From positions 155,851 through 219,850 of the forward strand of contig NZ_RSEK01000006.1 of the NCBI RefSeq assembly GCF_003958635.1: 64,000 nt of DNA, read 5' to 3'. How positions within the stretch are numbered: the stretch's first letter is position 1; every line of letters starts with the position of its first letter. Below, in pieces: positions 25,549-33,415 of this stretch. This DNA is from Altericroceibacterium xinjiangense (GTDB taxonomy: Bacteria > Pseudomonadota > Alphaproteobacteria > Sphingomonadales > Sphingomonadaceae). Below the pieces are notes generated by a model. The model was not told the origin of the DNA. It saw only the letters and a program-made list of their open reading frames with translations, and searched no databases. Both the position numbers and the translations under genes were made by a program.

Positions 25549-27029
25549 TGAACGGAGTGGACACGAACCGGTCGAAGTCGACAGATGCGCGTGCAGTGAT
25601 CGACATCGGGTCGAACACGGTACGCCTGGTCGTCTACGGCGGACCGCGCCGCGCGCCCACCATTCTGCTGAATGAGAAAGTGACCGCGCGGCTCGGGCGA
25701 CAGCTGGCGAAGACCGGCTCGATGCCGGAAGAGGCGTGCAGTCTGGCGCTGGGCGGACTGGCGCGGTTCGCCCTGCTGGTGACAGAAATGCAGGTGGAGG
25801 ACGTGCAGACCGTCGCCACCGCTGCTGTACGCGACGCTGACAATGGGGCGGAGTTTCTGGAGCGCGTGGCGGCGCTCGGCCTTGCTCCCCGCCTGCTGAG
25901 CGGGAGGGAAGAAGCGGAAACCAGCGCATTCGGGGTGCTGGGGGCGTTCCCCGGCGCAAGTGGAATCGTAGCCGATCTGGGCGGCGGGAGCCTGGAACTG
26001 GTGGAGATCGCACAGGATGCGCCAAGCCATGGGCTCAGCCTGCCTTTGGGTACGCTGCGCCTTCCCGGAATGCGCGCTCAAGGGGCGGCGAAGTTCGACA
26101 AGAGCGTTCGCAGGATGATCGCTCAGGCAGACTACGCAGCCGAAAAGGGCGAAAACCTGTTCCTTGTCGGCGGCACGCTCCGGTCCTTTGCACGCTACGC
26201 GATGGTCGCGGCCGGATCGCCGCTTGAGGATCCTCACGGATACGTCCTCGACCCCGCACAGGCGGCCGAAGTTTGCGCGGCCCTGTCCACAGGCAAACCC
26301 GGCGAGCTGGAACGCATTCCCGGCATCTCCTCGTCCCGGGCGGCGATGTTGCCCGATGCCGCCGCGCTGCTCGGGGTGCTGATCGACGAACTGCAACCAA
26401 GCCGGTTGACCGTGTCAGCCTGGGGATTGCGCGAAGGGCTGCTGTATCAGGCGATGACCCCGATCACTCGGGCACAGGACCCGCTGCTCGCTGGTGCCGC
26501 GGACTTCACCTCCCCATCCGGAGCAACGCTGGTCACGGCCACGGTGGTGGCCGGCTGGACTGCCGATATCGCCGCCGCGGCGGGGGACGGACCGCACCGC
26601 CTGCGGCTGGCGGCGATCATGCTCGCGCTCGCGCTGGCGCGGCTCGAACCGAACATCCGTCGGCGGCACGCGCTGGACTGGGCGCTGCACAAGCGGTGGA
26701 TCGGTGTCGGCGCGCCGGATCGCGCCGTTCTCGGCGCGGCTCTTCTCGGCGCGTGCGGAAGTTCGAAGCTGCCAGGCGAACTGCAGGACCTCGCTTCGCC
26801 CGAACAGCTGAAGGAAGGGCTAATCTGGGGGCTGGCAACCCGGCTTTGCCGCAAACTTGCGGCCGGTACGGTCCGCTCTTTCGGAGAGACGCGCCTGCGG
26901 GTGGAGGATGACGCGGTAGTCCTCCACCTTTCGGAACGGCTGATGCCGCTTTACCAGGATTCGATCGAGAAAGACCTTAAGCAGGTGGCCGAGAAGCTGG
27001 GGCGCGGCTGGCGCGTCGATCGCCTCTAG
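25548..27029 (+). CDS. ppx: Exopolyphosphatase / Ppx-GppA family
   Basis: 493 residues. The actin-like ATPase fold shows phosphate loops DIGSNTVRLVVY (near residue 20) and DLGGGSLELVEI (near 145), followed by LSLPLGTLRLP and a C-terminal HD-type helical region (ALARLEPNIRRRHALDWALHKRW). It removes terminal phosphates from polyphosphate and may also hydrolyse pppGpp. Its ATG shares one base with the ppk stop (TAATG), so the two opposing enzymes are translationally linked. Confidence 0.93.
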   Translation: MNGVDTNRSKSTDARAVIDIGSNTVRLVVYGGPRRAPTILLNEKVTARLGRQLAKTGSMPEEACSLALGGLARFALLVTEMQVEDVQTVATAAVRDADNGAEFLERVAALGLAPRLLSGREEAETSAFGVLGAFPGASGIVADLGGGSLELVEIAQDAPSHGLSLPLGTLRLPGMRAQGAAKFDKSVRRMIAQADYAAEKGENLFLVGGTLRSFARYAMVAAGSPLEDPHGYVLDPAQAAEVCAALSTGKPGELERIPGISSSRAAMLPDAAALLGVLIDELQPSRLTVSAWGLREGLLYQAMTPITRAQDPLLAGAADFTSPSGATLVTATVVAGWTADIAAAAGDGPHRLRLAAIMLALALARLEPNIRRRHALDWALHKRWIGVGAPDRAVLGAALLGACGSSKLPGELQDLASPEQLKEGLIWGLATRLCRKLAAGTVRSFGETRLRVEDDAVVLHLSERLMPLYQDSIEKDLKQVAEKLGRGWRVDRL

Positions 27030-27044
27030 CGCTTCCGATTACCG

Positions 27045-27488
27045 TCAGGCGAGCCGCGCGGGACCGAAGGCGGCGGGCAGCAGTTCGGACAAGCGGGCGG
27101 TGCGGACTTCGCTTTCCCCGCAGCAATGGATCAGTGGGTCCGTCCCTCCCAGCCCGGCGAGTTCCATCAGCACCTGACGGCAGCGGCCGCACGGCGTGAC
27201 GACATCAGCGCCGCTTGCCGTCACCGCGACGGCGACCAGCCCGCCGCGGCGTCCCTGCGCCATCGCCTGCCCGACCGCCACCGTTTCGGCGCACAGCGTC
27301 AGCCCGTAGCTGGCGTTCTCCACGTTGGTCCCAGTCACGATCGTTCCATCAGCGAAGCGCAGGGCGGCGCCGACCTTGAAGCGGGAATACGGGGCGTAGG
27401 AATGAACCGCTGCACCGCGCGCGGCGGCGATGAGATCGGAGTCCTTGCGTGCGTCGGGTGTTTCTGGTGAGGAGTCGTTCTGGTCCAT
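27045..27488 (-). CDS. cdd: Cytidine deaminase
   Basis: 147 residues. Zinc enzyme converting cytidine and deoxycytidine to uridine and deoxyuridine. Zinc site: Cys66 and catalytic Glu68 (LCAETVAV), and Cys100/Cys103 (PCGRCRQ). SRFKVGAAL and GTNVENASYG are the substrate motifs. The short homotetramer form is expected. ATG at 27488 is chosen; the open frame reaches 27677 without homology-like sequence. It is convergent with ppx and divergent from the nuclease gene. Confidence 0.94.
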   Translation of the reverse strand: MDQNDSSPETPDARKDSDLIAAARGAAVHSYAPYSRFKVGAALRFADGTIVTGTNVENASYGLTLCAETVAVGQAMAQGRRGGLVAVAVTASGADVVTPCGRCRQVLMELAGLGGTDPLIHCCGESEVRTARLSELLPAAFGPARLA

Positions 27489-27604
27489 GGCTGGTTCCGT
27501 TCTGCTGCCGTGCCTGCGGGACGATCGGTCCGAAGCAGCCTGCGGCGATATCTCACCCCCCATGCAGGCAGACGGCCCCTGTGTGTAGTGCAAACCCGTG
27601 GGAA

Positions 27605-27622
27605 GTGTAATCAAACTGACCC
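27605..27622 (+). promoter_or_regulatory. Weak Pho-box-like repeat before the S1/P1 nuclease gene
   Basis: GTGTAAT-CAAA-CTGACCC has the 7-4-7 spacing of PhoB sites. The first half matches CTGTAAT at six of seven positions; the second half is poor. It ends 45 bases before the nuclease ATG. The role of the gene (phosphate from nucleic acids) makes it credible, but it could be chance. Confidence 0.3.
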
Positions 27623-27667
27623 ACGCTTCCGGCAGGGCGTCGCCGGGTTCGTTGTTCCGGAACAGAC

Positions 27668-28465
27668 ATGAAATCACGGGTTATTCTTCCGCTGCTTTCC
27701 CTGGCAGCGTTGCTTGCGCCGTCTCCGGCACTGGCTTGGGGCAAGACCGGCCACCGCGTGGCGGCCGCAATCGCTGAGGATACGGTAAGCGGCGCGACCC
27801 GCGCCCACATCCGCACTATCCTCGGCACCGAAACGCTTGAGGAAGCGTCCACCTGGCCGGACGAAATGCGGTCCAGCCCCGATCCGTTCTGGGCCACGGC
27901 CACTCCCTGGCATTACGTGACCGTCGAAGGCGCGCATTACGATCATGCTCCGGCCGAAGGCGACGCCGTGACCGCGCTGGACCGGTTCCGCGCAATCCTG
28001 CGCGATCCGGCCAGCAGCCTTGAGCAAAAGCAGCTCGCCCTGCGGTTCATCGTCCATATCGTGGCCGATCTCCACCAGCCGCTGCACACCGGCAACGGGA
28101 CGGATCGCGGCGGCAACGACGTGAAGGTGGCCTGGTTCGGCCAACCGACCAATCTGCATACCGTATGGGACAGCAAGCTGGTGGATGAGGAGCAGCTGGC
28201 CTTCTCCGAAATGGCCGACCGGCTCCAGCGCCGGATGACGCCGCAGCAGGTGATCGCCTGGTGGAATTCCGACCCGATGGTGTGGATTGGGGAGAGCACC
28301 GCGATCCGCGACACGATCTACCCGGCTGAGCCGAGCCTGTCCTACGATTATATCTACCGCCACACCCCTGTCGTGAAGCAGCGGCTGGCTCAGGCCGGCA
28401 TCCGCCTCGCCGCTTACCTGGATGGGGTTTTCTCCGCCCAAGGGACGACCACGGCGGGCGAATGA
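27668..28465 (+). CDS. Secreted S1/P1-type nuclease
   Basis: 265 residues. The signal peptide ends at ALA, leaving Trp24 as mature residue 1; in this family that N-terminal Trp binds zinc. The other ligands of the three-zinc site are present: GKTGHR (His29), STWPDEM, WHYV, the HIVADLHQPLH helix and LHTVWD. The enzyme degrades single-stranded DNA and RNA to 5'-nucleotides in the periplasm or outside. It overlaps the 5'-nucleotidase gene by four bases, which fits a stepwise chain. Confidence 0.93.
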   Translation: MKSRVILPLLSLAALLAPSPALAWGKTGHRVAAAIAEDTVSGATRAHIRTILGTETLEEASTWPDEMRSSPDPFWATATPWHYVTVEGAHYDHAPAEGDAVTALDRFRAILRDPASSLEQKQLALRFIVHIVADLHQPLHTGNGTDRGGNDVKVAWFGQPTNLHTVWDSKLVDEEQLAFSEMADRLQRRMTPQQVIAWWNSDPMVWIGESTAIRDTIYPAEPSLSYDYIYRHTPVVKQRLAQAGIRLAAYLDGVFSAQGTTTAGE

Positions 28466-30174
28466 AATTTCCGCTTTTCTGTACCGCAGCCCTGCTGGCG
28501 CTTGCCGGCTGCGCAACGCCCCTCGCCCGGCTCGAACCGGTCCCGCCGCCCCCGATTGAAGTGCAGATCCTCGCGATCAACGACTTCCACGGCAATCTGG
28601 AGGCTCCCGGAATCTCGGTCGAGGCGGATGCAGGGGACGGAACACGCGTGCAGGTGCCCGCAGGCGGAGTCGCCGTTCTGGCCGGGGCAGCTGCGGCCTT
28701 GCGGGCGGGCGCGCGCTATTCGATGACGGTGTCCGCCGGCGACATGATCGGCGCCTCGCCGCTGTCTTCCGCGCTGTTCCTTGACGAGCCGACGGTCCAG
28801 GCGATGGAGCTTGTCGGGGTCGAATACAACGCGGTCGGCAACCACGAATTCGACAAGGGCGCCGATGAGCTTGTCCGCATGCAGCAAGGCGGATGCACCG
28901 TGCACACCCCGCGCCAGCCCTGCCGGCTGGAGCCGTTCGACGGCGCCGCGTTCGCCTTCCTAGCGGCGAACGTGCAGACCGAGAGCGGCGAAACCCTGTT
29001 CCCCGGCTGGGCGATCAAGGATTTTGGCCCGGTACAAGTCGGGCTTATCGGGATGACCCTGAAGGACACCGCGACGCTGGTTACTCCCGGAGGAGTCGAG
29101 GGGCTGACTTTCGGCGACGAAGCAGCAACCGCCAACGCGCTGGTCCCTCGCCTGAAAGCCGCCGGGGCCGATGCCGTCGTGCTGCTGATCCACCAAGGCG
29201 GACGGATGGAGACCGATAGCGATCCGAGCTGCCCCGGCCTGACGGGCGATATCCTGCCGATCCTGGACAAGCTGGACCCGGAAATCGACCTCGTCGTGTC
29301 CGGCCACACGCATCAGGCCTATGTCTGCAAGCTGGCGCGAAAAGGCGGAGGACCGCCGCTGCTGCTGACCAGCGCCGGGCGGTACGGAACCCGGATCAGC
29401 GACATCCGGCTTGCGTTCCAGCCCGACGGCACGCTGATCGCTGCGGATGCGGACAATGTCATCGTCCGCGAGGCGTCGTCCGCGGTCGTGCCGTTGCTGC
29501 CCGCGTTCGCTCCCGATGCAGCGACAGCCGCGCTGGTGCAACGCTATGTCTCGGCATCGCGGACCGAAGCGGCCCGCGTGGTGGGAACGCTCTCAGGCCC
29601 GGTAACGCGGCAGCCGAATGCCGCAGGCGAAGACCTTGCCGGGTTGCTGATCGCGGACGCTCATCTCGCGGCCGGACGGGCGAAGGGAGCCGAGATTGCC
29701 TTCTTCAACCAGGGCGGCGCGCGCACGGGTCTGACACCGGGAGAAAACGGCGCGATCACGTACGGCCAGATCTTCGCGATGCAGCCGTTCGGCAATACGG
29801 TGACGGTGCTGACGCTGACCGGGGCCCAACTGAAGGCGTTGCTGGAACAGCAGTTCGCCAGCGGCTCCAACACAACGCAGGAACCGACGATGCTCTTCCC
29901 CAGCGAAGGTTTCTCCTTCGCTTACGATCTGTCGCGCCCGGCGGGCGAACGGGTCGTGGAGATGCGCCTGAACGGAGGACCGGTGACCCCCGGCAGGCGC
30001 TACCGTATCGCCGTCAATTCCTTCCTGGCGAGCGGAGGCGACAACTTCACCGTGCTGAAACAAGCAACGGACAGGGTGGACGCAGGGCTGGATCTCGAAG
30101 CGCTGGAAGGGCTTTTGAAGCCCGGCGCAGCGGTACCGCAGCCGGGGCGGATCCGCAGGCTGGGCAACAATTAA
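28462..30174 (+). CDS. 5'-nucleotidase / UDP-sugar hydrolase, lipoprotein
   Basis: 570 residues. Lipobox LALAGC with Cys17 predicts an outer-membrane or periplasmic lipoprotein. The metallophosphatase domain has AINDFHGN (Asp41, His43), GNHEFDKG and SGHTHQAYVC. The C-terminal substrate domain has FFNQGGARTGL and ASGGDNFTVL. It releases phosphate and nucleosides from 5'-nucleotides. Four-base overlap with the upstream nuclease gene. Its TAA overlaps the stop of the convergent transporter gene within TTAA. Confidence 0.94.
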   Translation: MKFPLFCTAALLALAGCATPLARLEPVPPPPIEVQILAINDFHGNLEAPGISVEADAGDGTRVQVPAGGVAVLAGAAAALRAGARYSMTVSAGDMIGASPLSSALFLDEPTVQAMELVGVEYNAVGNHEFDKGADELVRMQQGGCTVHTPRQPCRLEPFDGAAFAFLAANVQTESGETLFPGWAIKDFGPVQVGLIGMTLKDTATLVTPGGVEGLTFGDEAATANALVPRLKAAGADAVVLLIHQGGRMETDSDPSCPGLTGDILPILDKLDPEIDLVVSGHTHQAYVCKLARKGGGPPLLLTSAGRYGTRISDIRLAFQPDGTLIAADADNVIVREASSAVVPLLPAFAPDAATAALVQRYVSASRTEAARVVGTLSGPVTRQPNAAGEDLAGLLIADAHLAAGRAKGAEIAFFNQGGARTGLTPGENGAITYGQIFAMQPFGNTVTVLTLTGAQLKALLEQQFASGSNTTQEPTMLFPSEGFSFAYDLSRPAGERVVEMRLNGGPVTPGRRYRIAVNSFLASGGDNFTVLKQATDRVDAGLDLEALEGLLKPGAAVPQPGRIRRLGNN

Positions 30175-30842
30175 GAGGCTTCGCGAGTATCGGCCGTGAT
30201 TACCATGGAACGGCCGTGGAACCGCTGCCCGAAGCGGACCAGCAAGGCGATCACTGCCGGCACCAGCAGCAGCGAAAGCACCACTTTGGCCAAGGCCTGC
30301 CCGGCGATTAGCGCGGCGATCGGGCGCGTCCCGTAGAACGCGACGGTGATGAAGATCAGCGTATCAACGATCTGGCTCAGCATCGCGGCAATTGCACCGG
30401 ACAAGCCGACGAACTTCCATCGGCGGCTGAAGCGGGAGAACAAGTGGACGTTCAGCGTCATCGATACGCCGTAGGCGACGATCCCCGCGGCCATCAGCCG
30501 CCAACTCTGGCCTAGGACGATCGGAAAGGCGGCCTTGGCCGGCTCGTACATCCCTTCGTCGGTCGGCAGCTGGATGACCAGCCACGTCAGCAGGATTGCG
30601 GTGACCAGCGGCACGAAGCCGAATTGCACCAGCCGGTCCGCGAAGGCCCTTCCGTACAACCGGGCGACGGCGCTGGAAATCGCCACGAGCAGCAGAAACG
30701 GGAAAATGCCCGCTTCCACCGCGAGCGGTCCCAGCGCGACTTGCTTGGCCCCGAGAATCCCGGCGATGCAGGTCATCCCTCCGTAGAGCACGCTGTAAAG
30801 CAACAGAGGCGACGGAATCGTCACGGGGGAGGATGAGCGCAT
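30171..30842 (-). CDS. Queuosine precursor transporter (YhhQ/VUT family)
   Basis: 223 residues with about six membrane spans. The family core is present: LYGGMTCIAGILGAKQV near the start, SGAIAAMLSQIVDTLIFI, and GQALAKVVLSLLLVPAVIAL at the end. Members import 7-cyano- or 7-aminomethyl-deazaguanine for tRNA queuosine. ATG at 30842 has AGG 8 bases upstream; the open frame continues to 31031 but would overlap the divergent transporter gene. Its leader holds a nested inverted repeat. No queuosine synthesis gene lies in the window. Confidence 0.87.
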   Translation of the reverse strand: MRSSSPVTIPSPLLLYSVLYGGMTCIAGILGAKQVALGPLAVEAGIFPFLLLVAISSAVARLYGRAFADRLVQFGFVPLVTAILLTWLVIQLPTDEGMYEPAKAAFPIVLGQSWRLMAAGIVAYGVSMTLNVHLFSRFSRRWKFVGLSGAIAAMLSQIVDTLIFITVAFYGTRPIAALIAGQALAKVVLSLLLVPAVIALLVRFGQRFHGRSMVITADTREAS

Positions 30843-30860
30843 GGCGCCTGCTATTGCGTC

Positions 30861-30922
30861 GCGCAAGGAAAGGAAAGACAGTGATCGTGCAGCGAGTCTT
30901 TGACGCGAGGGAGTCCTTGCGC
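30861..30922. repeat. Nested inverted repeat between divergent transporter genes
   Basis: Outer arms GCGCAAGGA (30861-30869) and TCCTTGCGC (30914-30922) are perfect. Inner arms AAAGAC (30874-30879) and GTCTTT (30896-30901) are also perfect. Together they give a 62-base structure in the 121-base gap between yhhQ (minus) and nupC (plus). It could be an RNA leader of either gene or a protein site. I cannot match it to a known preQ1 riboswitch. Confidence 0.5.
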
Positions 30923-30963
30923 AATGGCGATTTCTTTCCTGGCCCCTTTCTCCCCGGACCCTG

Positions 30964-32283
30964 ATGCCCACCGCCCTTGTGAACCTGCTTGGGATCGCCG
31001 TCATTCTGCTCGTGGCCGTCGGCTTGTCCACGGCCCGGCGGCGGATCAGCTTGCGGATCGTCGTGTCCGCCCTCGCGCTTCAGGCGCTGATCGCGCTCGT
31101 CGTGCTGCGGACGTCCGGGGGCCGCCTGGTGATCCAGACCATGGCTGACGGCGTGGCCGCGCTGCTGTCCTATGCCAACGCGGGCACCGAATTCCTGTTC
31201 GGGGCGGCGGCCGACAATCCGCTGTCGGGTAGCTTCGCCCTCGGCGCCCTGCCGGTGATCGTGTTCTTTGCCGCGCTGGTGTCCATCTTTTATCACCTCG
31301 GGGTAATGCAGCGGGTGGTTCGCTGGGTCGGCGGGGCGATCGGCTGGGTGACCGGAGTCAGCCGGGTGGAGGCGCTGGGCGCGGCGGCGAACATCTTCGT
31401 TGGTCAGTCGGAAAGCCCGCTGGTGGTCCGCCCCTACCTTGCGGGCTTGTCCCCTTCCCGCTTGTTTACCCTGATGACGGTCGGAATGGCCGGGGTGGCA
31501 GGCACGATTCTGGCCGCCTACGCCGGGCTGCTCGGGACGGCCTACCTGCCATTCCTGCTCGCTTCGGCCTTCATGGCCGCTCCCGGCGGGATCGTCATGG
31601 CCAAGATCATCGTGCCCGATGAAACCGAACCGAGCGCGGCGGCGGAAGGCACCGTTGCCCTGCCTGCCGCGCGGATCAGCTCCGAAGGCCCGGCCGCAAT
31701 CACCGAAGGCGGAAAGCCGCACGAAGTAGCGAGCGCGGAAACCTTCGAGGAAGGACAGTCCCCCGCAAACATCATCGAGGCTGCGGCGCAAGGCGCGCAG
31801 ACCGGCGTGCGTCTTGCAGTTGCGGTCGGCGCGATGGTGCTGGCTTTCGTGGCGCTGGTTGCCCTCGCCAACGGCCTGCTCGGCTGGGCGGGCGGGTTGT
31901 TCGGATTTCCGGAGCTCTCCTTCCAGGGAATCCTCGGCATGATCTTTGCGCCGGTGATGCTTCTGCTGGGCATCCCCTGGAACGAAGCAGTCGTCGCCGG
32001 GGGACTGTTCGGCACCAAGATCGTGCTGAATGAATTCGTCGCGTTCATCGATCTCGGCGCGCTTGAACCGGGCACGTTGAGCGAGCGCAGCCGCGCCGTC
32101 ACCGTGTTCGCGCTCTGCGGATTCGCCAACTTCAGCTCGATCGCGATTCAGATGGCGGTAACCGGCGGGCTGGCACCCAACCAGCGGCCGGTGATCGCCC
32201 GGCTCGGCCTGCGTGCCCTTGCGGCCGGATCGCTCGCCAACCTCATGAGCGCCGCGCTCGCCGGCCTCTTCCTTTCCTTCTAG
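30964..32283 (+). CDS. Concentrative nucleoside transporter (NupC/CNT family)
   Basis: 439 residues, polytopic inner-membrane protein. The CNT signature regions appear in order: GALPVIVFFAALVSIFYHLGVMQ, GVSRVEALGAAANIFVGQSESPLVVRPYL (with the QSESP nucleoside motif), MTVGMAGVAGTILAAYAG, and near the end NEFVAFIDL and ALCGFANFSSIAIQ. It imports nucleosides with H+ or Na+. A soluble, acidic Ala/Glu-rich loop (about residues 220-260) is inserted mid-protein. The dioxygenase gene follows after 8 bases. Confidence 0.93.
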   Translation: MPTALVNLLGIAVILLVAVGLSTARRRISLRIVVSALALQALIALVVLRTSGGRLVIQTMADGVAALLSYANAGTEFLFGAAADNPLSGSFALGALPVIVFFAALVSIFYHLGVMQRVVRWVGGAIGWVTGVSRVEALGAAANIFVGQSESPLVVRPYLAGLSPSRLFTLMTVGMAGVAGTILAAYAGLLGTAYLPFLLASAFMAAPGGIVMAKIIVPDETEPSAAAEGTVALPAARISSEGPAAITEGGKPHEVASAETFEEGQSPANIIEAAAQGAQTGVRLAVAVGAMVLAFVALVALANGLLGWAGGLFGFPELSFQGILGMIFAPVMLLLGIPWNEAVVAGGLFGTKIVLNEFVAFIDLGALEPGTLSERSRAVTVFALCGFANFSSIAIQMAVTGGLAPNQRPVIARLGLRALAAGSLANLMSAALAGLFLSF

Positions 32284-32291
32284 GACACGCC

Positions 32292-33206
32292 ATGACTGAT
32301 ATCGCCTCTGTCTCCCTTGCTCGCCCGCTCGAGGATTTGAGCGGCGAGCTTGGCCGATCCTTTGCCGAATACGGCTTTGCCATCGTTCGCGACCACGGCA
32401 TCCCGGCGGACCTGATCGTCCGGGCCGAGAAGATGTCGCGCGCCTTCTTCGATCTGCCGGAAGAGACGAAGCGCCGGTACCACCAGCCGGGCCTCGGCGG
32501 AGCGCGGGGCTACACCCCCTTCGGGATCGAGCGAGCCAAGGGCGCCGAAGTGCATGACCTGAAGGAATTCTGGCACGTCGGGCGCACCCTGCCGCCGGGA
32601 CATTCGCTGGAAGCCTACATGGCGCCGAACGTCTGGCCGGAAGAACTGACCGAATTCCGCTCCACGTTCGAGGAACTGTTCGCGGCTTTCGATCGCACCG
32701 GGCTGCGCATCCTTTCGGCAATCGCGCTGCATCTCGAGCTTGAGCGGGACTTCTTCGCCGCAACCGTCGAGGACGGAAACTCCGTCATGCGCCTGCTGCA
32801 CTACCCGCCGGTATCGCCTGGCGCCGAAGGCGCGATCCGGGCTGCGGCGCACGAGGACATCAACACCATCACCCTGCTGCTGGGCGCGGAAGAGGCGGGT
32901 CTGGAGCTGCTCGCGAAGGACGGCAGCTGGCTGCCCGTTTCCCCGCCCGAAGGCGCGCTGGCGGTCAACATTGGCGACATGCTGCAACGGTTGACCAACG
33001 GGCACTTGCGCTCAACCACCCACCGGGTGGTCAATCCCAGCGGACCGGCAGCACGCCGTTCCCGTTATTCGATGCCGTTCTTCCTCCACTTTCGGCCCGA
33101 TTTCCTGATCGAACCGCTGCCGCAATGCGCGGATGAGAACGCGGAGCCCCCGATTACCGCGCACGACTACCTCCAGCAGCGGCTGCGTGAAATCAACCTG
33201 GCCTGA
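32292..33206 (+). CDS. 2-oxoglutarate/Fe(II) dioxygenase, isopenicillin-N-synthase-like
   Basis: 304 residues. The DIOX_N domain contains GFAIVRDHGI. The catalytic jelly roll shows His187 and Asp189 (AAHEDIN), His244 (STTHRVVNP) and Arg258-x-Ser260 (RSRYS), the 2-oxoglutarate site. The family hydroxylates or desaturates small molecules. The gene starts 8 bases after the nucleoside transporter stop with AGGA before its ATG, so one transcript is likely. Fungal thymine 7-hydroxylase belongs to the same superfamily, so a nucleobase or nucleoside substrate is possible, but this is inference from position. Confidence 0.9.
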   Translation: MTDIASVSLARPLEDLSGELGRSFAEYGFAIVRDHGIPADLIVRAEKMSRAFFDLPEETKRRYHQPGLGGARGYTPFGIERAKGAEVHDLKEFWHVGRTLPPGHSLEAYMAPNVWPEELTEFRSTFEELFAAFDRTGLRILSAIALHLELERDFFAATVEDGNSVMRLLHYPPVSPGAEGAIRAAAHEDINTITLLLGAEEAGLELLAKDGSWLPVSPPEGALAVNIGDMLQRLTNGHLRSTTHRVVNPSGPAARRSRYSMPFFLHFRPDFLIEPLPQCADENAEPPITAHDYLQQRLREINLA

Positions 33207-33333
33207 CTCCGCTGCACTGCAACGAGGCTGGCGGTTCGCGCTGTTGCGCTGCAGCAACATGTCGGGGAAAATGAACCAAAGTTCAGAATTGGGGGGCGCA
33301 GAAAGCCGTAACTCGGGGCAAATGCGGTCACGG

Positions 33334-33351
33334 TTGTAACCGGACTGTAAT
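33334..33351 (+). promoter_or_regulatory. Pho-box-like direct repeat before the Oar-like receptor
   Basis: TTGTAAC-CGGA-CTGTAAT: two 7-base units with a 4-base spacer, the arrangement of PhoB sites (CTGTCAT units). Both units keep the TGTAA core. It ends 64 bases before the receptor ATG, in a 209-base gap holding nothing else I recognise. Found by eye. Confidence 0.5.
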
Positions 33352-33415
33352 CTACCTGCCCTCTAGGGGACCCCGGTCGCCCTTGAGGGGCGTGCACCCG
33401 AAATACGAGGACTCC

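Noticed and set aside
30843..30963. preQ1 riboswitch before yhhQ
   Set aside because: The leader is structured, but the short preQ1-I consensus (hairpin plus A-rich tail) and the other classes I know are not matched. Kept only as an unexplained structure.
30364..32763. A 799-codon open frame on the minus strand
   Set aside because: It runs antisense to nupC and the dioxygenase and into yhhQ in another frame. The product is low-complexity, rich in Arg, Gly and Gln, without any domain.
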